A stretch of DNA of 64,000 bases, from the NCBI RefSeq assembly GCF_951230155.1, contig NZ_CATNVD010000009.1:62001-126000 (forward strand), in the 5' to 3' direction. A program made the translations under genes and the position numbers. This DNA is from Parablautia sp. Marseille-Q6255. Its GTDB lineage: Bacteria > Bacillota > Clostridia > Lachnospirales > Lachnospiraceae. Shown here in pieces: positions 54,878 through 63,262 of this stretch; positions within the stretch are counted from its first letter, which is position 1, and each line of letters opens with the position of its first letter. The notes under the pieces were generated by a model. That model had not been told where the DNA came from, ran no database searches, and saw only the letters and a program-made list of their open reading frames with translations.

Positions 54878-56694
54878 AAGAGAAAAAGACAAATATATTG
54901 CTGCGGCTGCTGGGAGATTATCGGTTTAACAGTATTCTGGTAAAAAATTTTTTCAGTATCCTGCTGGTGCTTTTATGCACCTTTGCCGTAGTGATCTGGC
55001 AGGTATCCAGAAAGATTGACGATGTGATCGAGTCTGAGGTAAAGACAATGAGCCGCAATGCCTTAAATCAGACAAAGGAGCGGATAGACACTCTGATGAA
55101 CGAGGTGGTGCAGATTTCAGGACAGATGTCTTTGGATGAGGATATTTTGAGATTCCTGCTTCCGGAGGCAGACGGCAGCCGAAATAAGGAAGCTACACTG
55201 GCGGCGAAGGAACAGATCCGGATGTATGCCGGTATTTTTGATTACATTGATTCTATTTATGTATATGCCAATAAGACGCAGTACGTGGTTACGAGTGACG
55301 GCGGCGGACCGCTGGAGGAGTTTGACGATCTGACCTGGTACAGCAATCTCACAGAGCGCGTCTATGAGCCGGGCAGGATGATCAGCCGCCAGAAAAAGCC
55401 CGGGTTCCCGTATCTGCTGTCGTATATCCAGCCGATCCGGCTGACCCAGATGCAGTTTCTTGGCGGGATCATTGTCAACATCGACGCAGACCGGATGGAT
55501 GAGCAGATGGCGGTCGACGAGACAGAGGCTCTGTTTGTGGTAGATGACAGAGATAACGTGATCTTCAGCAATCAGCAGGACGATCTGATGAAGAAATGGA
55601 ACGAGCTGCCTTTTTATCCTCTGCTGGATAAGGAGCTTGCGGTAGGTACGCAGGTCGTAGAGACCCAGGAGGGGGAGCAGATATTTACGGTGCTGCATTC
55701 CTCTGATTTTAAGTGGAGATACGTTTCGGTTGTGCCGATGGATAAGTACAAGGAGTATGAGGGAGACTTCCGGCATTTTTATCTGCTGATCACGATGCTG
55801 ATCCTCGCGCTGTCCGTAGTTGCAGCGGTGCTGATCTCGATCTACAGCTATACGCCGGTTAAAAATATTCTGAACCTTCTGAAAAATCCGGACAGATATG
55901 AGCCTCTTGTTGATACGGGACCGGGCTTCCGCCAGGATGAGATCCAGGAGATCACAGGAAATATCGTAAGGAATTTTTATTCAAACAAGCAGATGCAAAA
56001 GGAGCTGGAGACGTATCTGAATGTGGTGAATAAGGCGCAGCTTGCGGCGCTTCAGGCGCAGATCAGCCCGCATTTCCTTTTTAATACGCTGGAAAATTTA
56101 AGATGGAGAGCGATCGCGATCTGCAAGGGAGACAATGAGGTGTCGCAGATCATCTTAAACCTTTCGGAGATGCTTCGGATCAGTCTGGATAACAGCCGGC
56201 AGATCGTGTCTATAGAGGAGGAGATCAAAAATGCGCGGCTGTATATAGAGATCCTGCAGCTTCGCTATGCAGACAAGATCCGCGTGGAATGGGATGTTGC
56301 GAAGGAGCTGACGAACTGTCAGATCGTGAAGGTCAGTCTCCAGCCGCTGATCGAAAATGCCGTGTATCACGGGATCAAGCCGATGCGCGGGCAGGGGATC
56401 ATTTCTATCCGGGTATATCAGGAGGGCAGCCGTGTGAAGATACAGGTCAGTGACAACGGAGTGGGAATGTCACAGGAGGAATGCAGGCTGCTGAATGAGG
56501 ATCTGAAGGGCGGCTATGAGCTCAAGGAGGGGCATATCGGAGTCAGGAATGTAGCGCAGCGGCTGAAACTGATCCTCGGAGAGGACGCTCAGATGTCTTT
56601 GCGCAGCAGTCCCGGGGAGGGAACGACAGTTACGATCGGACTTTCGCTGCGCTTTGTTGACAATCATGTGGAAAAGCAAGGAGAAAACAGATGA
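54874..56694 (+). CDS. YesM/LytS-type sensor histidine kinase
   Basis: A 606-residue membrane kinase. Two helices (about 22-44 and 298-322) enclose a 250-residue outside sensor domain (dCache-like by length and place); a short HAMP-like linker follows. The kinase part has the His_kinase motif QISPHFLFNTLENLRW with His400, then the ATP-binding boxes IENAVYHGI and DNGVGM. It is encoded between its response regulator and a membrane-tethered binding protein, overlapping both by four bases. The signal is presumably a sugar-loaded binding protein. Confidence 0.94.
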   Translation: MKEKKTNILLRLLGDYRFNSILVKNFFSILLVLLCTFAVVIWQVSRKIDDVIESEVKTMSRNALNQTKERIDTLMNEVVQISGQMSLDEDILRFLLPEADGSRNKEATLAAKEQIRMYAGIFDYIDSIYVYANKTQYVVTSDGGGPLEEFDDLTWYSNLTERVYEPGRMISRQKKPGFPYLLSYIQPIRLTQMQFLGGIIVNIDADRMDEQMAVDETEALFVVDDRDNVIFSNQQDDLMKKWNELPFYPLLDKELAVGTQVVETQEGEQIFTVLHSSDFKWRYVSVVPMDKYKEYEGDFRHFYLLITMLILALSVVAAVLISIYSYTPVKNILNLLKNPDRYEPLVDTGPGFRQDEIQEITGNIVRNFYSNKQMQKELETYLNVVNKAQLAALQAQISPHFLFNTLENLRWRAIAICKGDNEVSQIILNLSEMLRISLDNSRQIVSIEEEIKNARLYIEILQLRYADKIRVEWDVAKELTNCQIVKVSLQPLIENAVYHGIKPMRGQGIISIRVYQEGSRVKIQVSDNGVGMSQEECRLLNEDLKGGYELKEGHIGVRNVAQRLKLILGEDAQMSLRSSPGEGTTVTIGLSLRFVDNHVEKQGENR

Positions 56695-58217
56695 AGCGGT
56701 GGATAATTGCGGGCATATTGTGTCTTCTGGCAGGAGCGGGGATCTGGAGCCTTTGCGTAAATGGGCGCAGAGTCCGCGAGGAGGATGAGGTACAAGAAGA
56801 GGTCACGCTGAAGTGGATGATCTATGGAGAAAAACACAAAGAGACGGACCGGGTGTTTGCCCTGTTTAATAAGGAGCTGCAGAACTACCTCCCCGGTGTG
56901 TCTGTGGAATTTGAGCTCGTAGAGAAGGATGACTACAAAGAAAAGTGGGACATGAAGATGGCGACGAACGAGCGCCTTGATCTGGCCTGGTTTGGAAATG
57001 AGGTCCTGAACTATACAGAAGAGGTAAAAAAAGGCTCGCTGATGGCGCTTGATTATCTGCTGGAGGCAAATGGAGCCGCGCTTTGGCAGCAGATCCCGCA
57101 AGCTCTGTGGCAGCGCGAGAGGCGTGACGGAAATATTTACGGGATACCTGTGCCGGGGCCCCTGTACCGGCAGAATTACGTTGTGGTGGCAAATAAAATG
57201 CTGATGGAGCGGTTTGGGGATATGGATGAGATCGTGCGCGTCAATCAGGAAAACCGCCATACGAACCGGGAGTGCTTTGCTGTGTTTGAGGATTTTCTGC
57301 GGCAGGCGAAGGAAAATAATGCCATAGGGACGGGAGTTTCTTATGAGAGTATGTGCAGGCTGGCGGATAAGGGCTATGAGGGGATCTATGGTGCGGATTC
57401 TCCGTTTGTGATCTCTGTTTTTGATAAAAATCTGACGGTATGTAATAAATATGCGCTGGATTCCTGGCGATCCTGCTTTGAGACGATGGCGCAGTGGTAC
57501 AGGCTTGGCTATATCCGGGAGGATGTTATGAATCTTCTGGACCCGGACAGCGAGGACGGAAAGCTCAAGGGAAGCATTCTTTTTCTGGATACGTGTGAAG
57601 AGAGCGGAACGCAGGCAGATCAGACCCACACAGAGTATGAGGCAGTGCGGGGAGAGCTGGACGGGTATCGCTATATTTCATATGACGGATGCAGAAATTC
57701 GCTTGTGATCCCGAAAAGCGCGCTGTATCCGCAGCAGGCAATGGAGCTGGTCAGCCTGCTGAGCACACAGGAAGGGCAGGAGCTGTACCGTCTGCTGGCC
57801 AATGGAGTGGAAAAGCAGCACTACATCAAAATAGAGGACTCTGTTATTGCGCGGATGTCGGACAATGATCAATCCTATCTGTACGAGGTGGCTCCGGGGG
57901 CGATCGGAAATGTATTTCAAAATTATGAGACGCACAGCGGCGAGTTTGAGGAGATACGCAGATACAATGAGGAAGCGATCCTTTCTCCGCTTGACGGTTT
58001 TAATCTGGATACGCGTATGATCGCGCTGGAGCTTGCGAAGGTGGACCTTGTCGTAAAGAAATACAGGGAAGAGCTGTGCCGCGGGACGAGCGGGGACTGG
58101 GAGGCCCTGTATGAGGACTTTCTGGACGAGATGAAAGAGGCAGGCTCAGATAAGATCATCGAGGAGATCCAGGAGCAGGTCGACAGCTTTCGCCGGGAAA
58201 AAGAAGAGCAGGGATAA
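56691..58217 (+). CDS. Membrane-tethered solute-binding protein co-encoded with the kinase
   Basis: A 508-residue binding protein of the MalE-like group, with an N-terminal hydrophobic helix (residues 4-24) followed by an acidic stretch. There is no good lipobox or signal cleavage site, so it is probably held by the uncleaved helix. The domain starts LKWMIYGEKHKETDRVF and includes GIPVPGPLYRQNY, a segment seen in large lipoprotein LipO-type binding proteins. It overlaps the kinase by four bases. Its fold differs from the RbsB-type proteins of this locus, so it may bring a second ligand to the kinase, or regulate it. Confidence 0.82.
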   Translation: MKRWIIAGILCLLAGAGIWSLCVNGRRVREEDEVQEEVTLKWMIYGEKHKETDRVFALFNKELQNYLPGVSVEFELVEKDDYKEKWDMKMATNERLDLAWFGNEVLNYTEEVKKGSLMALDYLLEANGAALWQQIPQALWQRERRDGNIYGIPVPGPLYRQNYVVVANKMLMERFGDMDEIVRVNQENRHTNRECFAVFEDFLRQAKENNAIGTGVSYESMCRLADKGYEGIYGADSPFVISVFDKNLTVCNKYALDSWRSCFETMAQWYRLGYIREDVMNLLDPDSEDGKLKGSILFLDTCEESGTQADQTHTEYEAVRGELDGYRYISYDGCRNSLVIPKSALYPQQAMELVSLLSTQEGQELYRLLANGVEKQHYIKIEDSVIARMSDNDQSYLYEVAPGAIGNVFQNYETHSGEFEEIRRYNEEAILSPLDGFNLDTRMIALELAKVDLVVKKYREELCRGTSGDWEALYEDFLDEMKEAGSDKIIEEIQEQVDSFRREKEEQG

Positions 58218-58387
58218 AAAAGGATACGAAAAGATACGAAAGTAAAAATCAGATACCTTCTGTGTGCTGCGCAGTTGTCATGAGACAGTACGATAATCAT
58301 GAAGATATACCTCCGTTTTCAAAAAACAGTGTTATAGTAGAAGTACGAAGAACGTGTGAAACAATAACACAAAAAGGAGGAATTCAT

Positions 58388-59452
58388 ATGAAATTTAAGA
58401 AGGCTACGACGACGTTACTGGCAGCATCCATGCTCGCTACTTCCCTGATGGCAGGTACGCTTACGGTGCAGGCGGATAACGCGAAGGAGATCGCAGTCAT
58501 GGTCCCAAGTGCTGACCACGGCTGGACCGGCGCGGTTCTTACATACGCACAGGAGAAGGTCGATGAGATCAATGAGGAAGGAACATATACGGCAAAGGTT
58601 TATGCAGCGACGGATGTAGAGAACCAGATCCAGCAGGTCGATGACCTTCTCTCCAACACCGACAGCCTGGCAGGTATTGTTATTCTTCCATATGACAATG
58701 GCCTTCAGTCCACATTGGAAAAGATCGCAGCGGCAGATGTACCGTTTGTTCAGTTTGACCGCGTGATCAACAGTGAAGTGATCGATGCGAAGGTTGTTGC
58801 AAATGTAAAGGGCGACAATGAGGGAATCGGCTATGAGACGGCAAAACGGTTTATTGAGGATGGCCTGACAAAGGATGATTACGTATATGAGATGATCGGT
58901 GACAACTCTTCTGTACCGGAGCTTCGCTCCAAGGGCTTCCGCACCTATCTGCAGGAGCAGGGATGGTCAGACGAGGAAATCGATGCAGTCGTAGTAAAAT
59001 CAGCAGCAACAGGCTGGAGCCGTGATACAGGTAAGGAGCTCTTTGAGTCCTGGTTTGGTTCTGCACAGTGTGATCCGTCCAAGAATACATGGATCTTCAC
59101 ACATGATGATGAGATCGCAATGGGCGTTCTGGAGTCTCTCAACGGTTCTGCTCTTGATGCAGGAAAGAAAGAGGAGTTCCTTAAGACCTTCAAGAGTTTA
59201 AGTGCATCCTCCGGTCTGGCAGAGATCTACGCAGTCCTCAAAGATAAGCATCAGACGATCGCACTTCCGGAGACGTATGATCTGTTCTCTGTAACGTATG
59301 ATCCGGCTATGATCAAAGAGGCAGTTGACGTTATGATCAAGCATCTCAATGGCGACACAGACATCGAGCAGGATTATGTGATCCCGGTATCTGTAGTGGA
59401 TTCTGAAAATGTAGAAGAATACCAGCCGTTTGGAACATACGAAGAGAAGTAA
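58388..59452 (+). CDS. Sugar ABC importer binding protein (RbsB/XylF type)
   Basis: A 354-residue binding protein with a signal peptide cleaved near TVQA-DN (residue 29) and no lipobox. Landmarks are MVPSADHGWTGAVLTYAQ, GIVILPYDNG, VQFDRVI and IFTHDDEIAMGVLE. It is the transport binding protein of the RbsABC-like system that follows. AAAAAGGAGGA precedes the ATG at 58388; the longer frame from 58262 is not supported. TGTTATAGT near 58330-58338 could be an extended -10. The gene is the predicted target of the response regulator. Confidence 0.9.
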   Translation: MKFKKATTTLLAASMLATSLMAGTLTVQADNAKEIAVMVPSADHGWTGAVLTYAQEKVDEINEEGTYTAKVYAATDVENQIQQVDDLLSNTDSLAGIVILPYDNGLQSTLEKIAAADVPFVQFDRVINSEVIDAKVVANVKGDNEGIGYETAKRFIEDGLTKDDYVYEMIGDNSSVPELRSKGFRTYLQEQGWSDEEIDAVVVKSAATGWSRDTGKELFESWFGSAQCDPSKNTWIFTHDDEIAMGVLESLNGSALDAGKKEEFLKTFKSLSASSGLAEIYAVLKDKHQTIALPETYDLFSVTYDPAMIKEAVDVMIKHLNGDTDIEQDYVIPVSVVDSENVEEYQPFGTYEEK

Positions 59453-59468
59453 TTTCCATGAAAAATGA

Positions 59469-59515
59469 GGAGCTGTTGTAAACAGTATCCTGACGGATAC
59501 GGCTGCAACAGCTCC
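59469..59515 (+). repeat. Large hairpin after the binding-protein gene
   Basis: GGAGCTGTTG and CAACAGCTCC form a perfect 10-bp stem that contains a second perfect hairpin (GTATCC/GGATAC). There is no T tract, so it more likely protects the upstream mRNA than ends transcription. Confidence 0.7.
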
Positions 59516-59538
59516 GTTGAGATTAAAGGAGAAGCACA

Positions 59539-61056
59539 GTGGAATTATTGAGAATGGAGCATATACAGAAATCTTTCTTTGGCGTATCGGTGCTAAATGA
59601 TGTCTCCTTTTGTGTGGAAGCGGGCGAGATCCATGCGCTGCTTGGAGAAAATGGCGCAGGAAAGTCTACTTTGATGAATATTCTTGCGGGAGTATACACA
59701 AAGGACTCCGGGAAAGTGGTTTTTGACGGAAAAGAGCTGGCGGATGGTTCCATCTCGGAAGCGGAGCACGCGGGAATTGCTTTTGTGCATCAGGAACTGA
59801 ACATTTTTAATAATCTGAAGGTATACGAAAATCTTTTCCTGGGAAAGGAAAAGACGAATACGCTTGGAAAGCTGAAAAAGAAGGAAATGATCCAGGAGGC
59901 AGCGGCGCTTCTGGAGGAGATGGGGGTGGACATCAGCCCGGTAGCTTTGGCAGGCGGCCTGGATACGGGGAAAAAGCAGCTTTTGGAGATCGCAAAGGCG
60001 CTTCACTCCAATGCAAGGCTCATTATTCTTGATGAGCCGACAACAGCGCTGAACAATGCGGAAATTGAGCATCTGTTTGATATTGTGCGAGGGTTAAAGG
60101 AAAAAGGGACTTCTTTTATCTTTATTTCCCACAAGATGCCGGAGATCTTCCGGCTTGCGGACCGCTATACGGTCCTGCGCAACAGCCGCTTTATTCACAG
60201 CGGAAGGATTTCTGATGTGACGGCGGAGGAAGTCACCAGATATATGGTGGGTGAAAGCTATGTAAATAAAGACATGTATGAGGAGCGTCCGCTTGGTGAG
60301 GTCGTATTTGAGGCGAAGGGGATTTGTGGAAACGGTTTCCGGGATGTTGACTTTACGATGAAAAAAGGCGAGATCATAGGCTTCACGGGGCTGGCAGGAG
60401 CCGGTGCGTCGGAGGTCATGCAGGCGATTTTCGGAGCAGTACCGCTCGAGTCAGGCAGTATCCGCGTATTCGGAAAGGAGCTTCGCGGCGGCAGCATCCA
60501 TGAGGCGATGAAGCATAAGGTGGCAATGCTGGCAGCTAACCGGAAGGAAAATTCTGTGCTTGCGGATATGACACTGATGGAGAATACCTACATATCGAGA
60601 CACACCATAGATGGAAAAAATCCTCATATATATAAGAAGAAAGAGATTGAAAAATTTGAGGCTTACAGGAAATCCCTGAATATAAAGGCAAATTCCTATA
60701 AGGATCTTATCACCAGCTTATCCGGCGGGAATCAGCAGAAGGTGATCCTGGCAAGATGGCTGAATACAGAAGCGGAGATACTTCTTTTTGACAATCCGAC
60801 GCAGGGTATTGATGTCGGGGCAAAGGCAGAGATCTACAGGCTGATCTTAAAACTGGCGCAGGCGGGGAAGACGATCATTGTGAATACGCTGGAGATCCCG
60901 GAGATTCAGAAGATCGCAGACCGGTGTATTGTTTTTTATCATGGGGAGATCGCAGCACGCCTTTCCAGAACAGAGATCACAGAAGAAAAGGTAATGCTGT
61001 ATGCAACGAATGCAGTATATCAAAAGGAAGGAAAGATGGAGGAAGCAAATGGCTAA
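59539..61056 (+). CDS. Sugar ABC importer ATPase with two ATPase domains (RbsA/XylG type)
   Basis: A 505-residue protein with two ATPase domains in tandem, the RbsA/MglA/XylG layout. The first has Walker A GENGAGKST and Walker B LIILDEPTTALN with catalytic Glu; its signature region is degenerate (GLDTGKKQL). The second has a degenerate Walker A (FTGLAGAGASE) but an intact signature LSGGNQQK and Walker B LLFDNPTQG, with Asn for Glu. This split of roles is normal for the family. GTG at 59539 is the start because AAAGGAG ends seven bases before it. The permease overlaps its end. Confidence 0.94.
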   Translation: MELLRMEHIQKSFFGVSVLNDVSFCVEAGEIHALLGENGAGKSTLMNILAGVYTKDSGKVVFDGKELADGSISEAEHAGIAFVHQELNIFNNLKVYENLFLGKEKTNTLGKLKKKEMIQEAAALLEEMGVDISPVALAGGLDTGKKQLLEIAKALHSNARLIILDEPTTALNNAEIEHLFDIVRGLKEKGTSFIFISHKMPEIFRLADRYTVLRNSRFIHSGRISDVTAEEVTRYMVGESYVNKDMYEERPLGEVVFEAKGICGNGFRDVDFTMKKGEIIGFTGLAGAGASEVMQAIFGAVPLESGSIRVFGKELRGGSIHEAMKHKVAMLAANRKENSVLADMTLMENTYISRHTIDGKNPHIYKKKEIEKFEAYRKSLNIKANSYKDLITSLSGGNQQKVILARWLNTEAEILLFDNPTQGIDVGAKAEIYRLILKLAQAGKTIIVNTLEIPEIQKIADRCIVFYHGEIAARLSRTEITEEKVMLYATNAVYQKEGKMEEANG

Positions 61057-62014
61057 ACGGTTAAAAAATTTCTGGCATAATTATAATTATATTATTGTAT
61101 TCCTTGGGATTTTTCTCGCGTTTCTGATCATCAACGGTTCTCAGACAACGTGGATGAGTGTGACGAACATCCTTTTGCACAGTGCGATCCTCGGAACGAT
61201 CGCGCTTGGTATGGGGCTTGTCGTCCTGACTGGAGACATTGACCTGTCTGTCGGCTCCTCTTTTGTATTTGTGGGAGGTCTGACGATCCTGTTTTATAAT
61301 AAGACGGGTTCCATCCTGCTGACAATCCTTTGCGGCGTGATCCTCGGAGCGCTGTGCGGCTTTGTAAACGGTGTTCTGGTAGGAAAGGTCAAGATGCCTT
61401 CGTTTATCGTGACACTGGCAACTATGCTGATCTTCCGCTCAGTATCACAGTATATGATGAATGAGATGGGAGAGACGAGATACCGCATTGACGCAACGAA
61501 GGAGAGCTATCAGGCGCTGTTTAATTTCGGAAACGGCTCGTTTTTGACGATCGCCTATATTGTCCTTGTATTTCTGGCAATGGCGGCGCTTATGGTGTAT
61601 ATCACGACATCTACCAAATTTGGAAAGCGCGTGTATGCGATCGGAAGCAATGAACAGGCAGCGAAGCTGGCTGGCGTCAACGTAGTGTGGACACGTATTT
61701 CTGTTTTCGTGACCTGCGGAGCGCTCACAGGGCTGGCAGCGTTTTTGAAGATTGCAAAGGATACGTCCTTTGACCCGGCAACCTCCGGAAAGAACTTTGA
61801 GCTTTACTCGATCGCGGCAGTCGTGATCGGCGGGATCAGTATGTCAGGCGGAAAAGGAAATCTGACGGGGATTATTTTCGGAACCATGTCCTTTACGCTG
61901 ATCGACAAGATCATCACAGCGCTTGGTATGAACGCGCTTCTGAACGATACGGTAAAGGGTCTGATCCTGCTGGTGGCAGTAGGAATGCAGATGATACGGA
62001 AGCGTTCTGACTGA
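61049..62014 (+). CDS. Sugar ABC importer permease (RbsC/XylH type)
   Basis: A 321-residue permease with about nine helices. Family marks are GDIDLSVGSSF, NGVLVGKVKMPSFIVTLATM and the EAA-like loop around IGSNEQAAKLAGVN. ATG at 61049 follows GGAGGA and lies inside the end of the ATPase gene. Together with the two previous genes it makes a complete monosaccharide-type importer. Confidence 0.93.
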   Translation: MAKRLKNFWHNYNYIIVFLGIFLAFLIINGSQTTWMSVTNILLHSAILGTIALGMGLVVLTGDIDLSVGSSFVFVGGLTILFYNKTGSILLTILCGVILGALCGFVNGVLVGKVKMPSFIVTLATMLIFRSVSQYMMNEMGETRYRIDATKESYQALFNFGNGSFLTIAYIVLVFLAMAALMVYITTSTKFGKRVYAIGSNEQAAKLAGVNVVWTRISVFVTCGALTGLAAFLKIAKDTSFDPATSGKNFELYSIAAVVIGGISMSGGKGNLTGIIFGTMSFTLIDKIITALGMNALLNDTVKGLILLVAVGMQMIRKRSD

Positions 62015-62031
62015 TCGAAGGATAAAAAATC

Positions 62032-62062
62032 ACCGCAGGATCCGAAAAAGGATCCGGGCGGT
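62032..62062 (+). repeat. Hairpin between permease and oxidoreductase genes
   Basis: ACCGC/GCGGT and two GGATCC copies form a hairpin with an A-rich loop and no T tract. It could tune expression of the downstream genes. Confidence 0.5.
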
Positions 62063-62093
62063 CAGGAAAATATAAGAAAGGAAGGAAATAGCT

Positions 62094-63239
62094 ATGAGCA
62101 GAGAATTGAGATATGGTATGGTAGGCGGCGGGCCGAATGCTTTTATCGGTGACGCGCACAGAAGGTCGATCGCGCTGGACAGCTCCGCGCGCCTTGTGGC
62201 AGGCTGCTTCTCCCGGTCGTATGAAAATACGTGTGAGACGGGAAGACAGCTCCATATCGCGCAGGACCGTCTGTACCATACCTATGAGGAGATGGCACAG
62301 AAAGAGAGCGAGAGAGAAGACGGGATCGATTTTGTGTGCATCGTAACGCCAAACAATGCGCACTACGAGGCATGCAAGGCATTTCTGGAGGCTGGTATCC
62401 ATGTATCCTGCGACAAACCGCTTACTACGACTTTAGAGGAAGCGCGTGAGCTGGAGGCGCTTGCACGTGAAAAAGGACTTTTGTTTATGGTGACATACGG
62501 GTACTCCGGACACGTTGCCTGCAAGCATATCCGTCAGATGATCGACCGGGGGGATATCGGTGAGATCCGTATGATTGCCGGAGAATATATTCAGGGCTGG
62601 CTGGCAGGAGATGATATCACAGGCAACAAGCAGGGCGAATGGCGTACAGATCCGAAGCGATCCGGAAAGAGCAACTGTCTCGGAGATATCGGAACACATA
62701 TTGAAAATACAGTAGCGCGTATGACGGGGCTGAAGATCAAAAAAGTACTTGCAAATATGGAGATCAAGGTGCCGACAAGAGTACTCGATGACAATGATAT
62801 GGTCATGGTACAGTATGATAATGGAGCTTCCGGCATGTACTGGTCCTCCCAGATCGCAATTGGCTGTGACAACGGTCTGCGTGTACGCATCTGCGGCAGC
62901 AAAGGATCGATCTTCTGGTTCCAGGAAGAACCGGAAAAGATCAAAATCGCAAACGTAAATGGCACGGTAACAGAGATCCACAGAGGACATGACTGTATTT
63001 ATGAAGAGGCCGCCAGATATGCACGCCTTCCGTCAGGACATCCGGAGGGGTGGTTTGAGGCAATGGGCAACCTGTACCGCAGCTTTACTCAGTGCATTCT
63101 CGCAAAGGAAGAAAACCGGTTTACAGAAGATATGATTGATTATCCGACCGTTGCAGACGGAGTAGAGGGGCTGGCATTTGTAGAGGCCTGTCTGGCAAGC
63201 TCCGATGCGGGCAACGTATGGACAGAAATGGAAGCATAA
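62094..63239 (+). CDS. Gfo/Idh/MocA family sugar oxidoreductase
   Basis: A 381-residue NAD(P)-dependent dehydrogenase. The N-terminal nucleotide-binding fold begins GMVGGGPNAFIG, and the conserved active-site segment CDKPLTTT (the EKP-type lysine) is present; the C-terminal alpha/beta domain has CLGDIGTHIENT with the expected Asp and His. Members oxidise or reduce sugars, inositols or sugar glycosides. It lies between a sugar importer and a TIM-barrel isomerase, a pairing seen in inositol-type and 3-keto-sugar pathways. GAAAGGAAGG precedes the ATG. Confidence 0.93.
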   Translation: MSRELRYGMVGGGPNAFIGDAHRRSIALDSSARLVAGCFSRSYENTCETGRQLHIAQDRLYHTYEEMAQKESEREDGIDFVCIVTPNNAHYEACKAFLEAGIHVSCDKPLTTTLEEARELEALAREKGLLFMVTYGYSGHVACKHIRQMIDRGDIGEIRMIAGEYIQGWLAGDDITGNKQGEWRTDPKRSGKSNCLGDIGTHIENTVARMTGLKIKKVLANMEIKVPTRVLDDNDMVMVQYDNGASGMYWSSQIAIGCDNGLRVRICGSKGSIFWFQEEPEKIKIANVNGTVTEIHRGHDCIYEEAARYARLPSGHPEGWFEAMGNLYRSFTQCILAKEENRFTEDMIDYPTVADGVEGLAFVEACLASSDAGNVWTEMEA

Positions 63240-63262
63240 TCAGAAAGAAAAGGAGGATACTT

